This document shows, in pieces, positions 35,766 to 44,028 of a stretch of 64,000 bases of DNA. A program made the translations under genes and the position numbers. The stretch comes from Bacteroides sp. ET71. GTDB taxonomy: Bacteria > Bacteroidota > Bacteroidia > Bacteroidales > Bacteroidaceae. The stretch's first letter is position 1, and the number at the start of each line of letters is the position of its first letter. The notes beneath the pieces were generated by a model. The model worked only from the letters and a program-made list of their open reading frames with translations. It ran no database searches and was not told the DNA's origin. The DNA lies in NCBI RefSeq assembly GCF_023336905.1, contig NZ_JAMBLS010000008.1:1-64000 (forward strand). The letters run 5' to 3'.

Positions 35766-37179
35766 AAGAGGTATTGTCAGTCTTCGGTTTCTTTTGCAGT
35801 TCTCTTTCAAGGCGTTTGCGCTCGGTGTACGAGCTGCCCGAGCGGGGTTTGCGCTCCGCCGGACGGTCGTCGCGACGGCCGGGGCGGTTGTCACGGTGTT
35901 CGAAACGTGCCGGACGGTCGGAGCGTCGGCGGTCGGCCCCTCCTTCCGTGCGGAACGGCCGACGCGAAGAAGAGGCCGGGCGTTCCCGGCGTTCAGCAGC
36001 CTCGAAAGGCTTGTCCAGCGCCTCGCCCCCTTCGCGGAAGTCGCGGTACTTCCCGTCGAAAATCTCATACTTGCGGAACTCGCACTCCAACCCGCCGTTC
36101 ATCAAAGGAATACGCTGGCTCGCCTTCAGCCCAATCTGGTCGAAACACTCGTCGCGGTAGGACAAGACCCAGGCCGTGTTTCCCGTAAAGGCGTGTTTCA
36201 GCCGCTCGCCTATCATCTGGTAAAGTCCCAGGAGGTCGCTGCTGGAGATGCGCTCGCCGTAGGGCGGGTTGGTGATGATGATGGATTTCTCTTTCGGCTG
36301 CTCGAACTGCTGGAAAGGCTGTAGCTTCAGCACCACGTCGCGGCTGACGCCGGCGGCCTTCACGTTGCGCTGGGCCACGGCATTGGCCTTGATGGAGTTG
36401 TCGTAGCCGTATATCTTGTGCTCGAAGGGGCGTTCCTGGCTGTCGTCGTTGTAGATACGTTCGAACAGGTCGGGGTCGAAGTCGGGCCACTGTTCGAAAG
36501 CATAACTCTGCCGGAAGACACCGGGGGCGATGTTGCGTGCAATGAGAGCCGCTTCGATGGGAATGGTGCCCGAGCCGCACATGGGGTCGATGAGGTCGCA
36601 CTCGCCCTTCCATCCGGCCAGCAGAATCATACCGGCGGCCAGCACCTCGTTGAGCGGGGCTTCGAGAGTCTCCTGGCGGTATCCGCGACGGTGCAGCGAC
36701 TCGCCGCTGCTGTCCAACGACAAGGTGCAGTCGGTGCCGGCAATGTGGATGTTGAGCTGCACATCAGGCTTGGTGACACTGACACCGGGACGCTTGCCCG
36801 TCTTCTCGCGGAAATAGTCGGCCACGGCATCTTTCACCCGATAGGCTACGAACTTGCTGTGGCGAAACTCTTCGCTGAACACCGTGGCATCCACGGCGAA
36901 AGTCTTGTCGGGCGAAAGATAGTTTTCCCACGGAAGTGCTTTCACCTCTTCGTAGACGGCATCCGGGTCGACTGCACTGAAATGCTTGATGGGCTTCAGG
37001 ATGCGCAGAGCAGTACGCAGGCCGAAGTTGGCCCGGTAGAGCAGTTCTTTGTCACCCCGGAACGACACCATCCGCCGCCCCAATTGCACGTCATCGGCCC
37101 CCATCGCAATCAGTTCAGAGGCCAGCACTTCTTCCAAGCCTTGGAAGGTCTTGGCTATCATTTCAAAGGTCTGTTCCAT
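35749..37179 (-). CDS. THUMP-domain class I SAM-dependent RNA methyltransferase with Arg-rich tail
   Basis: Protein of 476 residues like the N-terminal half of RlmL / the YpsC family, which methylates N2 of a guanine in 23S rRNA. A THUMP RNA-binding domain (about 40-160) is followed by the methyltransferase fold with DPMCGSGTIPIEAALIA (SAM site) and the catalytic TNPPYGERI motif. The start at 37179 is supported by MEQTFEMIAKTFQGLEEVLA, typical of the family. The last 85 residues are low-complexity and rich in Arg, Pro, Asp and Ser (for example RRPFRTEGGADRRRSDRPAR), probably a disordered RNA-binding extension. Confidence 0.88.
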   Translation of the reverse strand: MEQTFEMIAKTFQGLEEVLASELIAMGADDVQLGRRMVSFRGDKELLYRANFGLRTALRILKPIKHFSAVDPDAVYEEVKALPWENYLSPDKTFAVDATVFSEEFRHSKFVAYRVKDAVADYFREKTGKRPGVSVTKPDVQLNIHIAGTDCTLSLDSSGESLHRRGYRQETLEAPLNEVLAAGMILLAGWKGECDLIDPMCGSGTIPIEAALIARNIAPGVFRQSYAFEQWPDFDPDLFERIYNDDSQERPFEHKIYGYDNSIKANAVAQRNVKAAGVSRDVVLKLQPFQQFEQPKEKSIIITNPPYGERISSSDLLGLYQMIGERLKHAFTGNTAWVLSYRDECFDQIGLKASQRIPLMNGGLECEFRKYEIFDGKYRDFREGGEALDKPFEAAERRERPASSSRRPFRTEGGADRRRSDRPARFEHRDNRPGRRDDRPAERKPRSGSSYTERKRLERELQKKPKTDNTSYETTD

Positions 37180-37278
37180 ATATGTTGTTATTAGGAGACG
37201 AGGAAACAAGGCTGCGGACACGAGGGAAACGAGTCTTTTCCTTCCTTGTCCACCGGTGTGCCTGTTCACTCGTTCGCT

Positions 37279-38172
37279 TCATTTTCTCTGTACGATGCGC
37301 GCCCCTGCCGGCACGTCTTCGGTCACCCAGATGTTTCCGCCCACCGTTGCCCCGCGTCCCACGGTGATGCGCCCCAGGATAGTGGCGTTGGAATAGACTA
37401 TCACGTCGTCCTCCAGGATGGGGTGGCGGGGGATGCCCTTAATGGGGTTGCCGTCGGCGTCCAAGGGGAAGCTTCTGGCCCCGAGGGTGACGCCCTGGTA
37501 GAGCTTCACACGAGAGCCGATGATGCACGTCTCGCCGATGACCACGCCCGTGCCGTGGTCGATGGTGAAGTGTTCGCCAATTTGGGCGCCGGGATGGATG
37601 TCGATGCCCGTCTCGCTGTGTGCCATCTCGGTGATGAACCTGGGCAGGAGAGGCACGCCCAGCACATGCAGCTCGTGGGCGATGCGGTAGTTGCTCAGGG
37701 CGCGTATGGCGGGATAGCAACTGATGACCTCGCCAAAGGAACGCGCGGCAGGGTCGCCGTTGTAGGCCGCTTCGACATCGGTGGCCAGCAGGCGGCGCAG
37801 GCGCGGCAGCGTGCTGACAAAGCGGGCGGCCAGGTCGGCGGCACGACCGCGTTGCTCGTCAGTGCAGGCCGCGCAATCTCCCTCTTTGCCGTCCAGGCAG
37901 AGGGCGGCCAGGATTTGCCCGGTCAGCAGTTCGAACAACTGTTCGATGTTGACGCCGATGTGGTAGGGCAGCGTACGGCTGTTGACGGTAGAGTTTCCGA
38001 AATAACCCGGGAAGATGACGGCACGCGCCAGGTCTACGATGCGGCGCAGGTCGCGGCCCGAAGGGAGCGGGTTCCCTTCCGTGTGCCGCAAGAAGAGGCC
38101 TTCGTAGCTCTCGGGTGCAGACAGTTGGTCGACGGCCTGCGTCAAAATGTGTGTGAAGTTAAGTGGGCTCAT
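37279..38172 (-). CDS. cysE: Serine O-acetyltransferase
   Basis: Makes O-acetylserine for cysteine synthesis. The 297-residue protein has a long helical N-terminal half and a C-terminal left-handed beta-helix of hexapeptide repeats, with the signature GIDIHPGAQIGEHFTIDHGTGVVIGETCIIG that carries the acetyl-CoA site and catalytic His. The start at 38172 (MSPLNFTHIL) is used because the frame upstream overlaps the neighbouring PNPOx gene. The length matches the EpsC-type SAT common in Bacteroidales. Confidence 0.92.
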   Translation of the reverse strand: MSPLNFTHILTQAVDQLSAPESYEGLFLRHTEGNPLPSGRDLRRIVDLARAVIFPGYFGNSTVNSRTLPYHIGVNIEQLFELLTGQILAALCLDGKEGDCAACTDEQRGRAADLAARFVSTLPRLRRLLATDVEAAYNGDPAARSFGEVISCYPAIRALSNYRIAHELHVLGVPLLPRFITEMAHSETGIDIHPGAQIGEHFTIDHGTGVVIGETCIIGSRVKLYQGVTLGARSFPLDADGNPIKGIPRHPILEDDVIVYSNATILGRITVGRGATVGGNIWVTEDVPAGARIVQRK

Positions 38173-38202
38173 CGGGCGTGTCTTAATCTTGATAAACAGC
38201 GA

Positions 38203-38210
38203 CAAAAGTA
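38203..38210 (-). promoter_or_regulatory. cysE promoter -7 box
   Basis: TACTTTTG on the minus strand fits TAnnTTTG, 30 bases before the cysE start; a TTTG at 38238-38235 lies 24 bases upstream. Confidence 0.5.
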
Positions 38211-38246
38211 CGAAGTATTCGGCAAATAACCTAACAAACGGGCCAT

Positions 38247-38723
38247 TTACAATTCGGAAGGCAGCAATCCGAAGGATTTGCCCGTCATTTCCTCCACCTT
38301 CACCTGCCAGATGAGCACGTGGCGCACGGCCGGGTCGGAGTATCCGCAGGGCGTGTCGGTGTAGTGCTTCATCATCAAGTCCAGCGCCCGGCGCTTCTCC
38401 GCCAGGTCTTCGACAAAGGCAACGCTGCCGCGGCACATCACGCTTCGCGCCTTCATGCTGTAACTGCACGCCATCTGCGCGTGCATCCACACCAGGTCGT
38501 GCCCTTCGCAGAAGGTCAGGCAGACACGGGGACGCTCCGTCGCAAAGCGCACCTTGCTGCCTCCGGGACCGGAATGTAGATAGACCACACCGTCGGCATA
38601 GGCAAAGTTCATGGGCACGACGTAAGGCTCGCCCCGGTCGTCCGTCAGCCCTACCAGACAGTAAGGGCACTTGGCTATGACGGCCTCCATCTCGGCACGG
38701 TCGGTCAGGATTTTTGTCTTCAT
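38247..38723 (-). CDS. Pyridoxamine 5'-phosphate oxidase-related flavoprotein (NimA-like)
   Basis: Small split-barrel flavin-binding protein of 158 residues. The fold is indicated by CPYCLVGLTDDRGEPYVVPMNFAYADGVVYLHSG and RPRVCLTFCEG. The family includes FMN/haem-binding proteins and the 5-nitroimidazole reductases of the Nim group; sequence alone does not show which this is. The start at 38723 is preceded at 8 bases by AGGAGG, an unusually strong Shine-Dalgarno sequence for this phylum. It is transcribed alone, ahead of cysE. Confidence 0.82.
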   Translation of the reverse strand: MKTKILTDRAEMEAVIAKCPYCLVGLTDDRGEPYVVPMNFAYADGVVYLHSGPGGSKVRFATERPRVCLTFCEGHDLVWMHAQMACSYSMKARSVMCRGSVAFVEDLAEKRRALDLMMKHYTDTPCGYSDPAVRHVLIWQVKVEEMTGKSFGLLPSEL

Positions 38724-38750
38724 CGGTAATCCTCCTATGTTAATCACCGA

Positions 38751-38758
38751 CAAAGATA
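38751..38758 (-). promoter_or_regulatory. Promoter -7 box of the PNPOx-like gene
   Basis: TATCTTTG on the minus strand is an exact TAnnTTTG match 28 bases upstream of the start. Confidence 0.55.
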
Positions 38759-38801
38759 CACAATATCCCCGGAAAACCAGCGGCGCGCCGGGTCTTTGCT
38801 T

Positions 38802-38859
38802 CGTCCGGACAAGAGCCGCGCCCCGTCCGAACAAGAGCGGCGGCCCGTCCGAACAAGAG
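38802..38859. repeat. Three 22-base repeats, core CGTCCGGACAAGAG
   Basis: CGTCCGGACAAGAG (38802), CGTCCGAACAAGAG (38824) and CGTCCGAACAAGAG (38846) are exactly 22 bases apart; the 8-base spacers are GC-rich and differ. They lie in the 466-base gap between divergent genes; the rest of the gap, to 39098, shows no gene. The same core and step recur at 45625-45682. Confidence 0.75.
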
Positions 38860-39098
38860 GCCAGGCTCTTCCGAAGAGGAAGCGGAGGACTCATTGACAG
38901 GGACTTGCGAAACACCTTAAGAGAAGTGTCGCCACACAGAGAAACCCTCTCGGCGTTTGCCCGCAAACGGCCTTGCCCGTTCCGCCGGAGAACACCTGCC
39001 AGCAGAAACAGGACCGGATGCTACATTCCAAACAGACAAAAACAGGCAGGCAACCAAGTTTTTATGAAAAGAAAAAACACAGACGTGCATATTTTTCT

Positions 39099-39106
39099 TA
39101 AATTTG
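39099..39106 (+). promoter_or_regulatory. Promoter -7 box of the TlpA-like lipoprotein
   Basis: TAAATTTG fits TAnnTTTG; the leader would be about 75 bases. No -33 box is obvious. Confidence 0.5.
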
Positions 39107-39189
39107 CCCCCGGTTAACAAGCCACGACATCCCCCTTCACAGGGAATGCGCCTATTTTTAACACAAACCCAACATTCAGTTTTACAGTT

Positions 39190-40215
39190 ATGAAGAAATG
39201 GCTAATATGGGCTGCTGCCGCACTTCTGGCAAGCTGTGGCCACAAAGCGAACTATTCAGGCAAAGACACGTATGTCATCCAAGGTGAATCCTCGGCATTT
39301 GTAGACGGACAGTACATGTTCGTGGCAGACGCTACGAACTGGAGCTACTTGGACTCCGCCAAGATTGAAGGCCACGCTTTCTATCTGGAAAGCAGAAATA
39401 CCGGAACAGGCATCGCTATGCTTTACATGGGCGAAAACTCCGCTTCGAGGTCTCTTCAGCAAATAAGCAATTATTTCTTCCCGGAAACGGGATATGCCTT
39501 GGTCTGCGACGGCTTATTCGTAGAAGGAAGCCCCTGGAACGAGACCTACAACCGCCTTCTGAAACTTCACCGGAAAGACCCGGAAGCCTGGAAAGCGCAA
39601 ACAACGGAACTGGTAAAGACAAACCTGAACGTACTGGGTTGCCATTACTTAGATGAATTGAGGGGCGTGCTGGCCTGGGACGAACTGAAAGAACTGACGG
39701 CTCGCTTCGCACCCGAAATGGGCAACCATCCCTTGTTCTTATACGTGAAAGACAAGATCGACGCCATCCGGGCCGACGTCGGAACGACTTACTATGACTT
39801 GGCGAGCGAAGGCGCGGACGGAGACACGCTTGCCTTGCACCGGGTGGTAGACCAGGACGGGACGAAGTACGTCCTGCTGGATTTCTGGTCAACATGGTGC
39901 GCCCCTTGCCGAAAAGAACTGCCCTACGTGAAAGCCGCCTACGGCAAGTATAAAGACAAAGGATTCGACATCTATGGCGTGGCCTTCGACAACAACCGGG
40001 AAAACTGGAAAAAGACTTTGGCGCAAGAAGGCATGGAGTGGCACAACGTCATTGCCCCTTTTGACCGCCCCTTTGCCCAACATCCTTTCTGGAGAGCCTA
40101 CGGCCTGCGAGGAATACCGGACAACCTTCTGATAAACACCTCCGACGGTAAAATCATCGCACGGAATTTGCGGGGCGAAGCCTTGGCCGAGAAACTGGCT
40201 GAACTGCTGGATTAA
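39190..40215 (+). CDS. TlpA/ResA-like thioredoxin-fold lipoprotein
   Basis: Lipoprotein of 341 residues: signal MKKWLIWAAAALLASC with Cys16. The N-terminal half resembles the DUF4369-type domain seen in Bacteroidetes thiol-disulfide oxidoreductases. The C-terminal thioredoxin domain (about 215-341) has the active site FWSTWCAPCRKELPYV (Cys237, Cys240) and the cis-Pro loop in RGIPDNLLI. It probably reduces or isomerises periplasmic disulfides, possibly on surface proteins or cytochromes. The Crp/Fnr gene follows after 19 bases and may share the transcript. Confidence 0.85.
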   Translation: MKKWLIWAAAALLASCGHKANYSGKDTYVIQGESSAFVDGQYMFVADATNWSYLDSAKIEGHAFYLESRNTGTGIAMLYMGENSASRSLQQISNYFFPETGYALVCDGLFVEGSPWNETYNRLLKLHRKDPEAWKAQTTELVKTNLNVLGCHYLDELRGVLAWDELKELTARFAPEMGNHPLFLYVKDKIDAIRADVGTTYYDLASEGADGDTLALHRVVDQDGTKYVLLDFWSTWCAPCRKELPYVKAAYGKYKDKGFDIYGVAFDNNRENWKKTLAQEGMEWHNVIAPFDRPFAQHPFWRAYGLRGIPDNLLINTSDGKIIARNLRGEALAEKLAELLD

Positions 40216-40234
40216 CCTGACCGGACATCGCGCC

Positions 40235-40798
40235 ATGGAACATACTTTGCAGACCATCCGCTCCCTCGTCCCCCTGTCGGCCGCCACGGAGCGCGCCCTG
40301 CGCGACTGCCTCGCGCCGTGCCGCTTCGCCAAGAGGCATCTCTTGGTGGAGGAAGGGCGACGGGCGGGCGCGGCCTACTTCATCGAGCGGGGCATCACGC
40401 GCTCCTATTGGTTGGTGAACGGCGAGGAAATCACTACGTCGTTCATGGCCGAAGGAGGCATGGTGTTCAGCATGGACGAGCTGTACTACGACCGCCCCAG
40501 CGAGGAGTATGTGGAGACGCTGGAAGAGACCACCGCCTGCCGCATCGACCTGAATGACCTGCGCCGCCTGTTCGAGACGAACCTGGAACTGGCCAACTGG
40601 GGACGCATCATCCACCAGAACGAGTACCGCCGCCTGCACCGCTCGCACAAGGAACGGCTGACACTCTCCGCCGCCGAGCGCTACGAGGCTTTCTGCCATC
40701 AGTTCCCCCAGGTGGTGCAGCGCGTGCAACTGGGCTACATCGCCTCTTACCTGGGCATTACACTGCCTACGCTGAGCCGCCTGCGCGGCAGGAGATGA
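40235..40798 (+). CDS. Crp/Fnr-family transcription regulator
   Basis: Protein of 187 residues: a cyclic-nucleotide-binding-type beta-roll (about 20-120, CRFAKRHLLVEEGRRAGAAYFIERGITRSYWL) and a short C-terminal HTH (YIASYLGITLPTLSRLRGRR). This compact form, with no Cys cluster of true FNR, is common in Bacteroidetes; the ligand is unknown. It is downstream of the thioredoxin-like lipoprotein and upstream of an acyltransferase gene whose promoter overlaps a GGACAA/TTGTCC dyad. Confidence 0.85.
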   Translation: MEHTLQTIRSLVPLSAATERALRDCLAPCRFAKRHLLVEEGRRAGAAYFIERGITRSYWLVNGEEITTSFMAEGGMVFSMDELYYDRPSEEYVETLEETTACRIDLNDLRRLFETNLELANWGRIIHQNEYRRLHRSHKERLTLSAAERYEAFCHQFPQVVQRVQLGYIASYLGITLPTLSRLRGRR

Positions 40799-40813
40799 GT
40801 TTTTTTGTCGCAG

Positions 40814-40850
40814 GACAAATGTTTGTTGTCCGAAAGATGCCTATCTTTGT
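40814..40850 (+). promoter_or_regulatory. Acyltransferase promoter with overlapping dyad
   Basis: The -33 TTTG (40823-40826) and -7 TATCTTTG (40843-40850) are 16 bases apart. The dyad GGACAA (40814-40819) / TTGTCC (40827-40832) spans the -33 box and may be an operator; the regulator is unknown, with the adjacent Crp/Fnr protein the obvious candidate. Confidence 0.55.
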
Positions 40851-40880
40851 GTCGTTTTAACCACAACATTCACACACATC

Positions 40881-42035
40881 ATGTCGAGACCTTCATCAGC
40901 CGCATACGTGGACTCCAAACCCCATTACGAAATCCTGGACGGCCTGCGCGGGGTGGCCGCCCTGTTGGTAGTGTTTTACCACATCTTCGAAGGACTGTCG
41001 TTCGCAGCTGGCGGCACCGTCATCACAACGATTAACCACGGCTACCTGGCCGTAGACTTCTTCTTCATCCTCTCCGGTTTCGTCATCGGCTATGCCTACG
41101 ACGACCGCTGGGGCCGCTCGCTGACGCTGGGCAACTTCTTCAAGCGGCGCCTCATCCGCCTGCACCCCATGATTGTGATGGGTGCGGTGCTGGGCGTGGT
41201 GTTCTACGTGCTGCAAGGTTCCGTCATGTGGGACGGCACGCGCGTGGCCACGTCGATGGTGATGCTGGCCCTGCTCTGCGCCCTGTTCTTCATCCCCGCC
41301 GCCCCCGGCTCGTGTTATGACATACGGGGCAACGCAGAGATGTTTCCCCTCAACGGCCCGAGCTGGTCGCTCTTCTTCGAGTATATCGGGAACTTGCTCT
41401 ATGCCCTGTTCATCCACCGCCTCGGCAACAAGACGCTGGCCGCCCTCGTAGTCCTGACAGGCGCGGGCTTGGCCTGGTTCATGCTGTTCGACGTAGTGGG
41501 CTACGGCATGATAGGCGTGGGCTGGACGCTGGACGGGCTGAACTTCTTCGGCGGACTGCTGCGGATGCTCTTCCCCTTCTCGCTGGGCATGTTGCTGGCG
41601 CGCAAATTCCAACCCGTCAGGGTTCGGGGAGCGTTCTGGATTTGCTCGGCAGTGCTGCTCGTGCTGTTCTGCGTGCCCTACATCGAAGGGCAGGCCGTGG
41701 TCAGCCTCAACGGACTGTACGAATCGGTGTGCATCTTCCTCATCTTCCCCGCCCTGGTGTGGCTGGGTGCTTCGGGCAAGACGACCGACCGGCGCTCTAC
41801 GCAGATATGCAAGTTTTCGGGGGACATCTCCTTCCCGCTCTACGCGGTGCACTATCCGGTGATGTACCTCTTCTATTCGTGGCTGATAGAGAACAAGTAT
41901 TATACCTTCGGTGAAATCTGGCCGATGGCCCTCGTGGTCTACGTGGGCAGTGTGCTGCTGGCCTACGCCGCCCTGAAACTCTACGACGAGCCCGTGCGCA
42001 AGTGGCTGACAAAACGCTTTCTGAAAAAGAAATAG
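40881..42035 (+). CDS. Acyltransferase 3 family membrane protein
   Basis: Integral membrane acyltransferase (OafA/NodX type) of 384 residues and about ten helices, which adds acetyl or similar groups to carbohydrate on the periplasmic side. The family N-terminus is clear: YEILDGLRGVAALLVVFYHIFEG with the catalytic His, followed by FFILSGFVIGYAY. The substrate cannot be told; a surface glycan is likely. It is transcribed from its own promoter and closed by a strong bidirectional terminator. Confidence 0.9.
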   Translation: MSRPSSAAYVDSKPHYEILDGLRGVAALLVVFYHIFEGLSFAAGGTVITTINHGYLAVDFFFILSGFVIGYAYDDRWGRSLTLGNFFKRRLIRLHPMIVMGAVLGVVFYVLQGSVMWDGTRVATSMVMLALLCALFFIPAAPGSCYDIRGNAEMFPLNGPSWSLFFEYIGNLLYALFIHRLGNKTLAALVVLTGAGLAWFMLFDVVGYGMIGVGWTLDGLNFFGGLLRMLFPFSLGMLLARKFQPVRVRGAFWICSAVLLVLFCVPYIEGQAVVSLNGLYESVCIFLIFPALVWLGASGKTTDRRSTQICKFSGDISFPLYAVHYPVMYLFYSWLIENKYYTFGEIWPMALVVYVGSVLLAYAALKLYDEPVRKWLTKRFLKKK

Positions 42036-42060
42036 CTCCCCGCCCGACAGGCAGAGACAC

Positions 42061-42096
42061 AAAAAAAGCGGAACCCGGCGGTTCCGCTTTTTTTAT
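42061..42096. terminator. Bidirectional terminator
   Basis: AAAAAAAGCGGAACC pairs with GGTTCCGCTTTTTTT around a four-base loop, with A- and T-runs on both sides. It serves the convergent acyltransferase and GH9 genes. Confidence 0.9.
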
Positions 42097-42112
42097 GCTG
42101 TCCGTTCGAAAG

Positions 42113-43870
42113 TTACTTTTCGGCCGACGGCTGGCTCAGCGCATCCAGTGCCGAAGAGGCAGCTACCAGCGCCGCGCTCCAGTTGATGGCAATCTCGTTG
42201 GAAGCGTACGACTCTTCGGCATCCACATACGACTCGTCAGGCAAAGACGACGGGTAGGCCACCCCGTCTTGCTGCCCCGGATTGGGACCGCCCACCAGCA
42301 AGCCCGGTATGGGAGCGTCTACGCCGTCCGTGGCCGACAAGCGGTGGTGGGGATGCAGCGGGCTCTTCGTACCAAGTCCGGTGACGAAACAGTAGCCCAG
42401 CGGGTTGCGTCCCAAGAGGTAGTCCATGTCGCGGTAAGCGTTCGTCAGGTAGTTGTTCTTACCGCTCAGCAAGTAAGCATAGACCAGCGTCGTAGCCTGA
42501 TTGGCACCCTGTTCGCCCAGGCAGCCCCAGCCGAAGTCGCTCTCGCTGTCGCCGTACGGAGCGTGGAACGCTGCCTCGTTGGCGTCTTTCACCGCATCGG
42601 TGGCGTATGCCAGGAGATAGCTCTTCAGCGAGCCTACGAGCCCGGAAGCCACCACGTCCTTCAACTGCTTCTCGCGTTCGGGAACCAGCCAGGCAAACAT
42701 GCCTAAAGCTGACGTGTTGGCCCACGACGGCAACGTGTAGGAACGGGGCGACGACTTGACGGCTTTAATAAGATAGGATTGCTTGCCCGTGGTGTAATAC
42801 AACTCGGAAGCGGCCCAGAAGAACTCATCGCTCGCATCCTTGTCGCCATACGCACCCGTCGTCACGTCCGGATCATACTGCTGGTTCAAAGCATCCTGGT
42901 CGTAGTAGGCCTCGGGATGTTTCTCTGCCCACGCATACGCACGCTCTGCGGCCCGCAGCGCTTTAGCGGAGAAGCCCGGGTAATCCTTCTGGAAAGCCTT
43001 GTATATCTGGGAAGCTTGCGCCATGACCGCAGCAAAGTCGAGCGTGGCTGTCACGCTTTTCTGCACCACGTAGCGCGGTTGCTGGCAGTCGGCCGGCTTA
43101 ATGAAGGCTTCGAACGACGGGGTTGTCAGCTTGTGATACACGCCACCGTCGGCCGGGTCTTGCATCGTCAGCATCCAGCTCAAGTTGTAATACAGCTCAT
43201 CCAGCAGGTCGGGAGTTGCATTGTTGCTTTCCGGTATGTTCACCTTTTGCTGGGCAAAGTAGTCGGGGAAGAGCCGGTAAACGGCTTGCATCAGTCCTAT
43301 GCTGTAAGCCGAGTTGACGATGTATTTGTTATAGTCGCCTGCGTCATACCAGCCTTTGGGCGAGGAGATGACGTCACCCGCCTTGCGCGAAGGGCCTGCT
43401 GCACTGGGATGAATCTGCACCTGCGTGTCCGGATGTCCGGCGGGACGGTTCCACTGCCCGGCATACTGCTCTTCGATGGGCATGCCTGTGCGCTGGTAGT
43501 AAAAAGATTTCAAGGCGGCGTCGGCCACGACTTGCAAGGGGCGCTCCTTCACTTCGAAGACGGCTGTGTCGCCACCTGCCAGGAGCCAGTACTGCCCGGG
43601 CTCGCTGACGGAGCTGAAGTCCATCGTCGTGCGGGTCTTGCTGCTCCAGGGATTGGGCACGGTGGCCTGCGTGCTGCCTTTCAGCACTTCTGCCCCGGTG
43701 GCTGCATTGAGCACGGTAAATTCTGTCACTCCCACGGTGTCCGCCACGGCCACTTTTTCCTGTTGCGGGAAGTAGCCCACCTGGTTCAAGCGGATGATGT
43801 CAGGGTTAGACTGGCCGCATGCTGCCAGTCCGCCTGCAATGATTCCGAAACAAATCAGTTTGTTGTTCAT
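42113..43870 (-). CDS. GH9 endoglucanase-like lipoprotein
   Basis: Second GH9 of the window, 585 residues. The start at 43870 gives MNNKLICFGIIAGGLAAC, a lipoprotein signal with Cys18. An Ig-like CelD_N domain (IRLNQVGYFPQQEKVAVA, about 25-110) precedes the (alpha/alpha)6 barrel with GWYDAGDYNKY (Asp176, Asp179), HPHHRLS and the C-terminal acid in ESYASNEIAINW (Glu near 559). All landmark residues are present, so it should be active on beta-1,4-glucans. It resembles the periplasmic GH9 enzymes of Bacteroides xyloglucan loci. It is followed by the terminator at 42061 and lies downstream of the acetylesterase gene. Confidence 0.92.
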   Translation of the reverse strand: MNNKLICFGIIAGGLAACGQSNPDIIRLNQVGYFPQQEKVAVADTVGVTEFTVLNAATGAEVLKGSTQATVPNPWSSKTRTTMDFSSVSEPGQYWLLAGGDTAVFEVKERPLQVVADAALKSFYYQRTGMPIEEQYAGQWNRPAGHPDTQVQIHPSAAGPSRKAGDVISSPKGWYDAGDYNKYIVNSAYSIGLMQAVYRLFPDYFAQQKVNIPESNNATPDLLDELYYNLSWMLTMQDPADGGVYHKLTTPSFEAFIKPADCQQPRYVVQKSVTATLDFAAVMAQASQIYKAFQKDYPGFSAKALRAAERAYAWAEKHPEAYYDQDALNQQYDPDVTTGAYGDKDASDEFFWAASELYYTTGKQSYLIKAVKSSPRSYTLPSWANTSALGMFAWLVPEREKQLKDVVASGLVGSLKSYLLAYATDAVKDANEAAFHAPYGDSESDFGWGCLGEQGANQATTLVYAYLLSGKNNYLTNAYRDMDYLLGRNPLGYCFVTGLGTKSPLHPHHRLSATDGVDAPIPGLLVGGPNPGQQDGVAYPSSLPDESYVDAEESYASNEIAINWSAALVAASSALDALSQPSAEK

Positions 43871-43923
43871 AGATGAATGATGTATAAATAAAATAATAGT
43901 CTGTGTGCCGGTTGCCACGGGCC

Positions 43924-43981
43924 GCTTCCGGTGCGCCGGAAGCAAAAGGCCGGTGTGCTGCAACAATGGTCGGCAAAGTAA
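43924..43981 (-). promoter_or_regulatory. GH9 promoter region with hairpin leader
   Basis: TTACTTTG on the minus strand (43981-43974) is a near -7 match. Downstream, in the leader, GCTTCCGG (43924-43931) and CCGGAAGC (43936-43943) form a perfect hairpin with a four-base loop. Confidence 0.4.
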
Positions 43982-44028
43982 CGATTTTTTTCCGGATTCT
44001 CCGCACCGAATGTCTTAAATATTGATAA

